From CAYMJO01 sp964391305 (GTDB lineage Bacteria > Patescibacteriota > CALEFQ01), in contig CAYMJO010000025.1 of NCBI GenBank assembly GCA_964391305.1, positions 1 to 13,844 on the forward strand: a stretch of 13,844 nt of DNA. The letters run 5' to 3'. A program made the translations under genes and the position numbers. Below are positions 5,305 through 11,590 of the stretch, piece by piece. Numbering within the stretch: position 1 is the stretch's first letter; each line of letters begins with the position of its first letter. Under the pieces are notes generated by a model. That model was not told the DNA's origin and searched no databases. It saw nothing but the letters and a program-made list of their open reading frames with translations.

Positions 5305-7260
5305 TTAGTATTCTACGTCGAACTCCCGATCGACGAGCAAATCCGTGTCAAAATAAACCATACTGCCTTGTATTTTGCTCACATCCGCGGGCGTGACCAT
5401 TTTGGGCTTGGTGTTTGATTTTACGGTAAAATTAAGCTTGTGCTGAGGCGTCCCAGCCTGTTTTTGAACCAGCAGTCTGTAAACATCTTTTTTTATAATA
5501 TTTGATGGCAGTTTGTATTCTATGTTCACCGTTTCCATGTCGCCGGGCTCTGTGGATTTGAAGTAAGACCATACTTTTCTGCCAGAATGTGGATCTATTT
5601 CCTCGACCATTTCTCCTTTTGGAGTTTGTTTGTCCGTTACTTCCGTGCCGTCGTATGACAAAAGTTCGGCATCATGCGGAACATAAACCTGCGTCCATGT
5701 CCTATGACGAGTTGTATAATTTGAAAAAGTTCCGTTGTTTATGTATGTGATTTGGAGCTTGGCTCTAATATCTTTCTGATTGGATATGTCGATCTCATAA
5801 TTTATGACCCTGTCCATTACTCTGTCCGTTTTGAGGGCTGCCACATTATTGTCTGCAACGAGGAGATAATCCTGATCAAAATTGTTGTTCATTTCACATG
5901 TCCATCCTTCCTCTCTTAAAATTTCCTGTATTTTTTTATCCCTTACGTACATCATGGCGTGCTTTTGTTCGAATGCCTTTTTAAGGACTTTTACGACATC
6001 AAACCATTTTTCTTTTGGTAGCGCGAATATTTTTTTCAAAATGACGTTGCTCAAATCGCTTACTATTGACTGTCTGTCCTCCATTGGAATTCCCATCCCT
6101 TTGTATTTTTCCTCCACATGCACTTGTATTGTTTCCGTGGCGTTTTCCGCCGTGAATGTGTAAGGATAGCCTTCTACCTGCACGGGTCCTGTAATTTTCA
6201 GAAGATCTTCAAGAAACACGGGTGTTATAGAAATTACTCCATTGAGATTATCTCCCAATCCTGTTTCTATTTTATAAATTTCTAAGATCTTTTCAGAAGC
6301 CACGGCAAAATCGGCGCAACCAACGCACATGTTCGCGTCTCGAAGGTACCAACTCGGCATTTTTAAATAAGTTTTTATGTACGCGGGAGGCTCTATCGGA
6401 ACTGGTGCCTCTTTGTCTAAATTGTAAACTCCCTTGGTTGTGAATTCTGCGATATCTCCTTCATGTACTTTCAGAATTCCAACATTGCCGATGAAACCGC
6501 CGGAGTTTCTAAGTTCATGTGGATTTTGGGATACGAACAGATATTGCTGTTCATCGGGATGTCCTGCGATTCTAGGTAGAATCTTCGCCGCGAGCAATGC
6601 TTCTTCTAAGAAATTCTCCGCAATCGGGATTTTTTCTATGATAAGGTTTTTTGCTTGGACAATTTTTTCGTTCACACCGTTGTTATCAATGTTTTCAAGC
6701 TTTTTCTTGGCCTTGCCTATTTTGTCTTTGGATTTTTCAAAGGTTTTTTCGGATTTCGAGAATTTTTCCAAAGCCTCGCCTCTCTCTGTACTCGAGAGTT
6801 CTCCGAAATTCGTTATTTCTTTTGATTGGATTGGCGAAAGAATTTCCAGGCCGCTTGAAATCGTTTTTGAAAGGGCGGATGTCAAGAGTGCTCCCGCGTC
6901 GAGCAAATTTCCGGCGGCACGAGCTTGTTTGCCATAAATGGGAATTATGTATGTCCATTTCGCGAAGGTAAATTCCCATTTTGCGGTCTGCATTTTTCTG
7001 TTAGCGATTTTGATTTCCTCTTCTGCGGTCTTGAGGTCTTGCTTCGCCACGGCATCCTGAACCTTCAGGAGATACTCCTTGCCGTCCATGGCGTTGTCGT
7101 ACGCGGCTTTTGCGCTAAAAAGAGATCCAATTATGTATATCACAAAAATCGCAATTATGACCAAGATCGTTCTTGATTTTTTTCTAAAAAAACCAGTTCC
7201 CTTTTTTCCTTTTTTTTGTTTCTTGCTAAAAGGGTATGTCAAATTTATTTCGTCTGTCAT
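5305..7260 (-). CDS. DUF4012 membrane-anchored envelope protein
   Basis: A 651-residue protein from the ATG at 7260. This start forms an ATGA overlap with the preceding glycosyltransferase stop, a sign of translational coupling; an in-frame ATG at 7323 would add 21 residues and is less likely. A basic cytoplasmic tail (about 10-30) leads into one transmembrane segment (about 31-49). Charged, coiled-coil-like stretches follow (about 60-110 and 160-215), then the DUF4012 core with the signature QNPHELRNSGGFIGNVG (245-261) and a region with two cysteines (NMCVGC, 310-315). The C-terminal third is a beta-rich extracellular part. The core resembles the LytR-CpsA-Psr type of fold in sequence style, which would fit transfer of a glycan to the envelope. 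That function is inferred from family context and the surrounding glycosyltransferases, not shown. Confidence 0.88.
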   Translation of the reverse strand: MTDEINLTYPFSKKQKKGKKGTGFFRKKSRTILVIIAIFVIYIIGSLFSAKAAYDNAMDGKEYLLKVQDAVAKQDLKTAEEEIKIANRKMQTAKWEFTFAKWTYIIPIYGKQARAAGNLLDAGALLTSALSKTISSGLEILSPIQSKEITNFGELSSTERGEALEKFSKSEKTFEKSKDKIGKAKKKLENIDNNGVNEKIVQAKNLIIEKIPIAENFLEEALLAAKILPRIAGHPDEQQYLFVSQNPHELRNSGGFIGNVGILKVHEGDIAEFTTKGVYNLDKEAPVPIEPPAYIKTYLKMPSWYLRDANMCVGCADFAVASEKILEIYKIETGLGDNLNGVISITPVFLEDLLKITGPVQVEGYPYTFTAENATETIQVHVEEKYKGMGIPMEDRQSIVSDLSNVILKKIFALPKEKWFDVVKVLKKAFEQKHAMMYVRDKKIQEILREEGWTCEMNNNFDQDYLLVADNNVAALKTDRVMDRVINYEIDISNQKDIRAKLQITYINNGTFSNYTTRHRTWTQVYVPHDAELLSYDGTEVTDKQTPKGEMVEEIDPHSGRKVWSYFKSTEPGDMETVNIEYKLPSNIIKKDVYRLLVQKQAGTPQHKLNFTVKSNTKPKMVTPADVSKIQGSMVYFDTDLLVDREFDVEY

Positions 7261-8093
7261 TTTTGTTGTATTGCTCTTTTGTAAATTTCTCTCGGAGATT
7301 CTTTTTTCTTTCGATGCTTCCAAAAGTATTTTACACCACTTTTGATATGTATTCTAGTCATTTTATTGAAAAATGATATGAATCCCATTTTTTCCGCGCT
7401 TTCTCTTTTGTAAAAATGAGACATTTGGGCCAGGGGGAAATATATCACCTTCCAACCGTTTTCCCAGAATCTGCGGCACCAGTCCACGTCCTCAAGATAT
7501 AGGAAAAATCTTTCATCCATAAGCCCGACTTCTTCTATAGCTTTTTTTCGGACCATCATGCAGGCTCCCAATACCCAATCCACCTCTTTAGTTTTTTTAT
7601 GGTCGTAATCAGCCATAGTGAATTTTTTTAATTCTTTTTTAGCGAAAGACATTTTACCAAGAAAAGTTCTTCTGTATGCGACGGTTAAAATTGAATTATG
7701 GAATCTGTAACAGCTTTCTTGGACCGTGCCGTCGCCGTATATCAATTTTGGGGCAATTAATGCCACATCTTTGTGTTTTTCCATGTAGTTCAACATTTTT
7801 TCTATTGCTAGGTCTTGCATCACTATATCTGGATTTAAAATCATGACGTATTCGGTCGTCGTGTTGTTTATTCCCCAGTTTACGCCCTTGGCAAATCCGA
7901 CGTTTACTTTCGATGGAATATATCTTTCTTTTGGAAAAGTTTTTTTGATCTGTTTTGATATTTTTAAATTTGGAGAATTGTCCACAATAACAAAATTTCC
8001 CTTGAGTTCGGGATATTTTTCTAGTATGGATTTTATGCACTGTGTCAGAAGCTTTGGCGATTTGTAGTGCACGACGACGATGGAAAGGTTCAT
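7257..8093 (-). CDS. GT2 family glycosyltransferase
   Basis: A 278-residue GT-A fold glycosyltransferase of the rhamnosyltransferase-like GT2 group. Visible motifs are SIVVVHY at the first strand, VDNSPN (37-42), NVGFAKGVNWG (64-74) for nucleotide-sugar binding, the metal-binding NPD (87-89), GACMMVRKK (176-184), and the acidic acceptor-side motif EDVDWCRR (201-208). No transmembrane segment, so it works at the inner face of the membrane, probably adding a sugar to a lipid-linked glycan. Its stop codon overlaps the start of the DUF4012 gene (ATGA), linking the two in expression and perhaps in function. No Shine-Dalgarno precedes the ATG at 8093. A promoter at 8158-8185 and a GC-rich palindrome lie immediately upstream. 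Sugar donor and acceptor cannot be read from sequence. Confidence 0.92.
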   Translation of the reverse strand: MNLSIVVVHYKSPKLLTQCIKSILEKYPELKGNFVIVDNSPNLKISKQIKKTFPKERYIPSKVNVGFAKGVNWGINNTTTEYVMILNPDIVMQDLAIEKMLNYMEKHKDVALIAPKLIYGDGTVQESCYRFHNSILTVAYRRTFLGKMSFAKKELKKFTMADYDHKKTKEVDWVLGACMMVRKKAIEEVGLMDERFFLYLEDVDWCRRFWENGWKVIYFPLAQMSHFYKRESAEKMGFISFFNKMTRIHIKSGVKYFWKHRKKKESPREIYKRAIQQK

Positions 8094-8137
8094 TTGGACT
8101 TATATTAAATTGTTACGTATCAGCCAAGAAAAGGATT

Positions 8138-8155
8138 ATCCCGCCGCGGCGGGAT
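8138..8155. repeat. 18-bp perfect GC-rich palindrome at a predicted transcription start
   Basis: ATCCCGCCGCGGCGGGAT is self-complementary over all 18 bases, in an otherwise AT-rich gap. It starts 3 bp downstream of the predicted -10 (8158-8163, minus strand), so it covers the expected start site and first transcribed bases. No T-run follows on either strand, so it is not a standard terminator. Options are an operator, a protective 5' hairpin or an interspersed palindromic repeat. Confidence 0.8.
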
Positions 8156-8157
8156 TT

Positions 8158-8185
8158 GCTATAAGTTATATATAAATTTTAGCAA
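8158..8185 (-). promoter_or_regulatory. Possible promoter for the GT2-DUF4012 pair
   Basis: On the minus strand: TTGCTA (8185-8180), a 16-bp spacer and TATAGC (8163-8158, four of six). It lies between two same-strand glycosyltransferases, just after the stop of the upstream one. It predicts a ~58-nt leader that begins within the palindrome at 8138-8155. Confidence 0.5.
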
Positions 8186-8187
8186 GT

Positions 8188-9327
8188 TTATTTAAACCAT
8201 TTCTCCATGTCTTTCGCGTTGATTTTTCTCTTCTTCATGATCATCTTTCTTTTTCGAAGCATCAGCGGAATTTTTCCTATGGTTTTGAACATATCGTGGA
8301 TGAGATATGGCTCCATGATCAGCGCGTATCCCCACATTTTCATTTCATACCACGCGATTTCCGGAAGATTTTGTAAAAAGTTTTTTAGAAATAAATTCTT
8401 TAAAAGTATGTAATGGTGATTTCGAAATGAAACTTTTTTTGAAAATTTTGATTTGTTTTTTCTCTGTTCGGCGATTGCGAGGTTTCCCTTGTGATACGCG
8501 CCCGCGCCGACAGCGCTTCTCTCGTGATACGCGATTGCCGTTGGTACGTATATGCTTTTCCATTGTCTAAGCAGGAGTCTGAATGCCATATCTATGTCCT
8601 CTTTGTACGCGAAAAAAGTTTCATCAAAATATTCTTCTTTTGAAAGCGCGAATTTCCCTTTAAGTTTTATATCGTTGAGGGCTTTTCTGCGGTACATTGG
8701 CACGGTTCCGGCGGCTCCAAAAATCTCCATTTGCTCTTCGTATTGGCCTCTGTCGTACTCTGCTTCGCCTATATTGGTCGCTTGACCCGTTCTGTGTAGC
8801 TCCATTCCAACGGCATCTATAATATCAGTTTTTTGGTATAATGTCAAGTCTTCCATTATTACAAAATGGGCTTTTTCTAGTTTTTTGTGCAGATTTTTTT
8901 CTTTTTCAAAATCTTTTTTGTCCAGTTTCGCGTCGGTTGGCAGTAAGCGTTTTATTTTGCCTTGTGCCGCGCCGATGTGCGGATTTTTCTCGCAGGCGCA
9001 AACCAGCTCTTTGACGTAATTTTTATCCAAAATGACGTCTTGGTTCAACGCCAAGTAGTATTCTCCATCTGTATCTGTTTCTCTGATGCCTTGGTTGTGT
9101 CCCCCCGCAAAGCCGATGTTTGCCTTATTATTTATATAACGCGTTCGCGGGTATTTTATTACAAGATTTTTGATGGTTTTTTCAGTTTTTCCTTGGTCTT
9201 GGGATCCATTGTTTATTATCAAAAGCTCCGAATTCTTGTAAGTCTGCGCGAAAACGGCCTCAATGCAATTTTTGAGATATTTCGCGCCATTAAAGGCTAG
9301 AATACAGATTGAGACTTTGGGATTCAT
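8188..9327 (-). CDS. GT2 family glycosyltransferase (large form)
   Basis: A 379-residue glycosyltransferase from the ATG at 9327; an in-frame TTG at 9339 would add four residues and is less likely. GT-A motifs are SICILAFNG near the start, INNGSQD (about 38-44), ANIGFAGGHNQG (69-80), the metal-binding LNQD (94-97) where most relatives have NPD, FGAAGTVPMYRRKAL (203-217) and YKEDIDMAFR (241-250). An insert (about 120-200) between the nucleotide-binding half and the acceptor half makes it longer than its neighbours. A basic tail (about 350-379, many Lys and Arg) suggests peripheral membrane contact. No Shine-Dalgarno is seen. Its 5' end shares DNA with the promoter of the divergent 35-codon gene. 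It likely adds a sugar in the same surface-glycan pathway; the donor is unknown. Confidence 0.9.
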   Translation of the reverse strand: MNPKVSICILAFNGAKYLKNCIEAVFAQTYKNSELLIINNGSQDQGKTEKTIKNLVIKYPRTRYINNKANIGFAGGHNQGIRETDTDGEYYLALNQDVILDKNYVKELVCACEKNPHIGAAQGKIKRLLPTDAKLDKKDFEKEKNLHKKLEKAHFVIMEDLTLYQKTDIIDAVGMELHRTGQATNIGEAEYDRGQYEEQMEIFGAAGTVPMYRRKALNDIKLKGKFALSKEEYFDETFFAYKEDIDMAFRLLLRQWKSIYVPTAIAYHERSAVGAGAYHKGNLAIAEQRKNKSKFSKKVSFRNHHYILLKNLFLKNFLQNLPEIAWYEMKMWGYALIMEPYLIHDMFKTIGKIPLMLRKRKMIMKKRKINAKDMEKWFK

Positions 9328-9339
9328 TTTTGTTGACAA
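9326..9339. repeat. 14-bp direct repeat, copy 1 (small-gene promoter element)
   Basis: ATTTTTGTTGACAA occurs identically at 9326-9339 and 9651-9664. Each copy contains a TTGACA -35 and lies upstream of a small plus-strand gene. In this copy the minus strand also holds the ATG of the GT2 gene. Confidence 0.85.
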
Positions 9340-9360
9340 GTGCGATAATTAGGATAGTAT
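9333..9360 (+). promoter_or_regulatory. Promoter of the 35-codon gene
   Basis: Perfect -35 TTGACA (9333-9338), a 16-bp spacer and -10-like TAGTAT (9355-9360, four of six). The expected start near 9367 would be at the ribosome site itself, giving a very short leader. It overlaps the first codons of the divergent GT2 gene, so use of one promoter could interfere with the other. Confidence 0.6.
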
Positions 9361-9366
9361 GTTAAT

Positions 9367-9372
9367 AGGAGG
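9367..9372 (+). promoter_or_regulatory. Consensus Shine-Dalgarno of the 35-codon gene
   Basis: AGGAGG, followed by seven A residues before the ATG at 9380. This is a textbook spacing and the strongest ribosome site in the window; most large genes here have none. Confidence 0.85.
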
Positions 9373-9379
9373 AAAAAAA

Positions 9380-9487
9380 ATGAAAAACTTTGTTATGTTT
9401 TTAAAGAATGATATGCTGACGACGTGGATCTTTATTCTCATCTCCGTCGTTATACTGATTTACTGTTTTGTGAAATATATTTTATAG
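9380..9487 (+). CDS. Small single-span membrane protein (35 aa)
   Basis: An ATG-to-TAG frame of 35 codons: MKNFVMFLKND, then a hydrophobic span TTWIFILISVVILIYCFV (about 14-31), and the end KYIL. It is predicted to be a single transmembrane peptide. Everything expected of a real, well-expressed gene is present in 200 bp: a TTGACA promoter, AGGAGG at ideal spacing, and a rho-independent terminator starting 19 bp after the stop. It is transcribed divergently from the GT2 gene and converges on a ligase gene remnant. The family is not recognised. Small hydrophobic peptides of this size include type I toxins and membrane-complex subunits. No antitoxin RNA is apparent here, so neither is claimed. 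Confidence 0.72.
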   Translation: MKNFVMFLKNDMLTTWIFILISVVILIYCFVKYIL

Positions 9488-9499
9488 AACAAAACAGTT

Positions 9500-9553
9500 C
9501 TACAAAGCTCTCTTTTCAAAGAGGGCTTTTTTTATTGCGTAAATCACCGCCAT
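9500..9553 (-). pseudogene. Remnant of the 3' end of an O-antigen ligase paralogue
   Basis: Read on the minus strand, 9553-9500 encodes MAVIYAIKKALFEKRAL and a TAG stop. The C-terminus of the intact ligase gene reads MAVIYAIKKALVKKVAL and then continues RREKESA. The first eleven codons give identical residues with synonymous differences (GCA/GCG, CTC/CTT), and the next changes are mostly substitutions in frame. That pattern means the copy diverged while it was still a coding gene, rather than being a recent duplication of DNA. Similarity stops upstream of 9558 after a one-base insertion, so the rest of the gene has been lost. It overlaps the terminator of the 35-codon gene on the other strand. 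Confidence 0.7.
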
Positions 9554-9558
9554 TTGCC
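9503..9558. repeat. Ligase 3'-end direct repeat, copy A
   Basis: This segment aligns with 9966-10020. The core (9522-9558 versus 9985-10020) differs by one substitution and one inserted base; the outer 25 bases match at 18 positions. Both copies lie immediately 3' of a small plus-strand gene and both contain a plus-strand T7 run after a GGGC. Confidence 0.85.
9506..9533 (+). terminator. Rho-independent terminator of the 35-codon gene
   Basis: A 9-bp stem AGCTCTCTT (9506-9514) with AAGAGGGCT (9519-9527), one G-T pair, a TTCA tetraloop and a T7 run (9527-9533). It begins 19 bp after the TAG stop. Confidence 0.9.
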
Positions 9559-9650
9559 TTGTGGCAGACAGGTTGCTTGGCTTGTTGCTTATACAACGTA
9601 TTTTAACATATTTGCGGCTTTTGGGTTACAAGGTGCAAGGTAAATGTGGG

Positions 9651-9664
9651 ATTTTTGTTGACAA
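9651..9664. repeat. 14-bp direct repeat, copy 2 (small-gene promoter element)
   Basis: Identical to 9326-9339. Here it is not associated with any glycosyltransferase start codon, so it looks like the remnant of such a junction or a mobile promoter boundary. Confidence 0.85.
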
Positions 9665-9686
9665 AAGGAGATGGTTGTTTTAGTTT
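9658..9686 (+). promoter_or_regulatory. Possible promoter of the 68-codon gene
   Basis: Perfect -35 TTGACA (9658-9663), a 17-bp spacer and a weak -10-like TAGTTT (9681-9686). The -10 resembles the TAGTAT of the first small gene. Expected start is near 9693, leaving a ~33-nt purine-rich leader. Confidence 0.42.
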
Positions 9687-9714
9687 GCTTAGAAGAGGGA
9701 GAGAGTGCGAAGAG

Positions 9715-9719
9715 GGAGG
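9715..9719 (+). promoter_or_regulatory. Shine-Dalgarno that fixes the start of the 68-codon gene
   Basis: GGAGG ends 6 nt before the ATG at 9726. It lies inside a tandem repeat of GAAGAGGGA (9692-9700 and 9709-9717). The in-frame ATG at 9705 has no comparable site at a suitable distance, so 9726 is preferred. Confidence 0.75.
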
Positions 9720-9725
9720 AAGAAA

Positions 9726-9932
9726 ATGAGAGGAGCTTATTTTACTCGAACATTTGTACTACCCGAAATTTTTTGGAAAGCCATAGGGGTAAAATTACCC
9801 CACGGGTTCGAAACAAATTTGTTTATACATTATCCGAGTGTAATGGAAGAGGAAACAAATCGAAAGAATGATGCTTACTACGATCTATTTCATCGAACAG
9901 TCCTGTCCTATAAACCAAAAGAAGATTGTTAA
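9726..9932 (+). CDS. Hypothetical protein (68 aa)
   Basis: 68 codons from the ATG chosen by the GGAGG site. The protein starts MRGAYFTRTFVLPEIFWKA, is rich in aromatic residues (five Phe, four Tyr, one Trp) and has several histidines (H25, H35, H54). It has no transmembrane span, no signal peptide and one cysteine, the last residue. I do not recognise a family. It is soluble and of mixed charge, and could be a small binding or inhibitor protein. It runs convergent to the ligase gene, with 9 bp between the two stop codons. Copy B of the repeat inside the ligase gene offers a terminator for it. The neighbouring 35-codon gene has the same 14-bp promoter element but no sequence similarity. A frame at 9671-9871 overlaps it and is not preferred. 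Confidence 0.62.
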   Translation: MRGAYFTRTFVLPEIFWKAIGVKLPHGFETNLFIHYPSVMEEETNRKNDAYYDLFHRTVLSYKPKEDC

Positions 9933-9941
9933 GAATTTTTT

Positions 9942-11558
9942 TCAAGCACTCTCTTTCTCTCTCCTCAAAGCCACTTTTTTAACAAGGGCTTTTTTTATCG
10001 CGTAAATCACCGCCATTGCCATCAATATAAATCCAATTCCAAGCGGATGATTCAGATACGGACTTGTCGCGTTTGTGATGAGCATGCCGATGATGCCGGC
10101 TGACAGGGCACAGGTTACAGCACACCGCATCGGATTGCATTGTTTTGTTTCTTTGCCCTTGCTTTTCAGTTCCATGCCTAAAACTTTGTTGGCTTTGTAG
10201 GTTTCTCTAAAAATTTCGAAAAAGATCCACGCGTAAACAAGAAGCCCGAGTATCCCCATTTTTATGATCAAATCGTGGTAGCCCCATTCATAGACGTAAA
10301 CTTTTATGAAACCTTGTTTTTCTGGAACGACACTCTCATATACAATCGGCGTCCCGAAACCTTGGCCCAAGATGGGCCTATTTTTTATCTTCATGTTTAT
10401 CGGCTCAAGAAGATTCAGCCTGTTTTGCCCGGCAAGCTCTTGTTCTGGCTTTGCGATGCTTATAATTCTGTTTGATATTGTTTGATAGACTTTCGGCGCG
10501 AAGAAATAGCTTCCCATGACCGCGGCAATCAGCAGAACTATGATTGTCAGCGCGATTAAAATTGCCCTCTTCTTCGGAAGTAGAAAAAGCATGAAGATGA
10601 TGCCCCCGGCCGCGCCAGTCCAAAGACTTCGGGAAAAGCTGATGCCGAGAGTGAGCAATGTTAGAATCGCCGTTATTCCCAGATATAAAGTTGTCCGATC
10701 GCGTTTCCAACGTTTCAAAATCAAGAACATGGCAAACAAAAACCCAAACAGCGCGTAGATCTGCCCAGATGAAAACACGCGAAAAAATCTTCCACTCACA
10801 TAGGATATCGTTCCGAGACCGAGGTCTTTTTGCCATCGGTATTCCACTGGTTTTCCAGACTCGTCATATAGCCTGTTTTTGATTCCAATGTACGCGAATT
10901 TGCCGGACGCAGCTTCTTTGGCAGATGCGCTCTCGATTGAAATCGCTTCAGAGAGATTAGGTCTCGCCCATTGTTTTGTAAAAAAGAAATCTCCGAAAAG
11001 AAAAAGCGACAAGGCACTTAATATTATTGTTCCTCCGAGAAATATCGTGAGAAGTTTTTTTATAAAGAATTTATTTCGCGCAATTTCAAAGACAGGAAGC
11101 GCCAAAGCGAAATAAAGGTAACCGTTGAGATCGAAAAAATTCGCTCCGTTCGGATTTCCAGAGAGATATCCGTTGATTCCTCCAATCACAATTAAAGCGG
11201 CGATGGTGACGAGCGGCGCAAAGAACTTTGACTCTGCAATTGCAAGCCGCTTATTCTTAAGGGCTTGGATTAACCAGACGATCATGATAATGAGAAACAT
11301 CGCCATGCGGATTGACAGAACAAAATTGTCGCTTATGGAGAACGAGAAGAGATAACCCTTGCTTCCGATGATGAGCTCAAAAAATATCGCGAGCACTCCG
11401 TATTCAAGACGTTTCAAAGTAAGATTTAAGACGAGTATTATGATTGCGAAAAAGAGAATCGTGTTTATGACAGGAATCAGATAACCCAAAAAAGACAGAG
11501 CGTACGCCGCCGCTCCAATGATGAGCATTGTTCGAGTCAGTTTTGAGAATAGTTTCAT
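9942..11558 (-). CDS. O-antigen ligase / polymerase-like membrane protein
   Basis: A 538-residue integral membrane protein of the O-antigen ligase (WaaL/Wzy_C) type. About ten to twelve hydrophobic spans are visible, in clusters at roughly 10-46, 54-100, 112-160, 166-190, 265-350 and 430-525. The family region contains GISFSRSLWTG (305-315) and, after a long outer loop, NRPILGQGFG (393-402). Such proteins join lipid-linked glycan repeats to each other or to an acceptor on the outer face of the membrane. The neighbours are glycosyltransferases on both sides, which fits a surface-polysaccharide operon. The C-terminal codons lie in a repeat whose other copy (9503-9558) is the remnant of a paralogue. 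No Shine-Dalgarno precedes the ATG at 11558. Ligase and polymerase activities cannot be separated from sequence alone. Confidence 0.9.
   Translation of the reverse strand: MKLFSKLTRTMLIIGAAAYALSFLGYLIPVINTILFFAIIILVLNLTLKRLEYGVLAIFFELIIGSKGYLFSFSISDNFVLSIRMAMFLIIMIVWLIQALKNKRLAIAESKFFAPLVTIAALIVIGGINGYLSGNPNGANFFDLNGYLYFALALPVFEIARNKFFIKKLLTIFLGGTIILSALSLFLFGDFFFTKQWARPNLSEAISIESASAKEAASGKFAYIGIKNRLYDESGKPVEYRWQKDLGLGTISYVSGRFFRVFSSGQIYALFGFLFAMFLILKRWKRDRTTLYLGITAILTLLTLGISFSRSLWTGAAGGIIFMLFLLPKKRAILIALTIIVLLIAAVMGSYFFAPKVYQTISNRIISIAKPEQELAGQNRLNLLEPINMKIKNRPILGQGFGTPIVYESVVPEKQGFIKVYVYEWGYHDLIIKMGILGLLVYAWIFFEIFRETYKANKVLGMELKSKGKETKQCNPMRCAVTCALSAGIIGMLITNATSPYLNHPLGIGFILMAMAVIYAIKKALVKKVALRREKESA
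9966..10020. repeat. Ligase 3'-end direct repeat, copy B
   Basis: The partner of 9503-9558. It lies entirely within the ligase coding region (codons for MAVIYAIKKALVKKVAL on the minus strand). Confidence 0.85.
9967..9996 (+). terminator. Possible terminator of the 68-codon gene, inside the ligase gene
   Basis: On the plus strand AAAGCC (9967-9972) pairs with GGCTTT (9987-9992) across a 14-nt loop, and the T-run continues to 9996. The stem is short, but the position is right: 35 bp after the stop of the 68-codon gene. It corresponds to the terminator in copy A. Confidence 0.4.
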
Positions 11559-11590
11559 GGTTGAAAGCGCTAAACGTCAAACTCTAAACA

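Larger units (their letters stand above)
9696..9958. repeat. Imperfect 13-bp inverted repeat flanking the 68-codon gene
   Basis: The left arm AGGGAGAGAGTGC (9696-9708) and the reverse complement of the right arm at 9946-9958 (AGAAAGAGAGTGC) match at 11 of 13 bases. The right arm lies in the last codons of the ligase gene. The arms are purine-rich, so chance similarity is possible. Confidence 0.45.

Noticed and set aside
7261..7323. Longer DUF4012 start at ATG 7323
   Set aside because: It would overlap the upstream glycosyltransferase by 67 bp. The ATG at 7260 gives a classic ATGA junction and loses only 21 charged residues before the basic tail and membrane span.
9328..9339. TTG start at 9339 for the large GT2 gene
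   Set aside because: The ATG at 9327 is four codons downstream, directly before the conserved first strand. The TTG falls in the TTGACA element of the divergent promoter.
9380..9487. Calling the 35-codon membrane peptide a type I toxin
   Set aside because: Size and hydrophobicity fit, but no antisense promoter or RNA antitoxin is visible, and the gene has an open, strong ribosome site, unlike typical repressed toxin mRNAs.
9424..9606. 60-codon plus-strand frame
   Set aside because: It runs through the 35-codon gene's stop and terminator in another frame and has no start signals.
9671..9871. 66-codon frame overlapping the 68-codon gene
   Set aside because: The GGAGG site at 9715-9719 supports the other frame. 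This one starts before the predicted transcription start and is very Glu/Arg/Lys-rich, from a purine tract.
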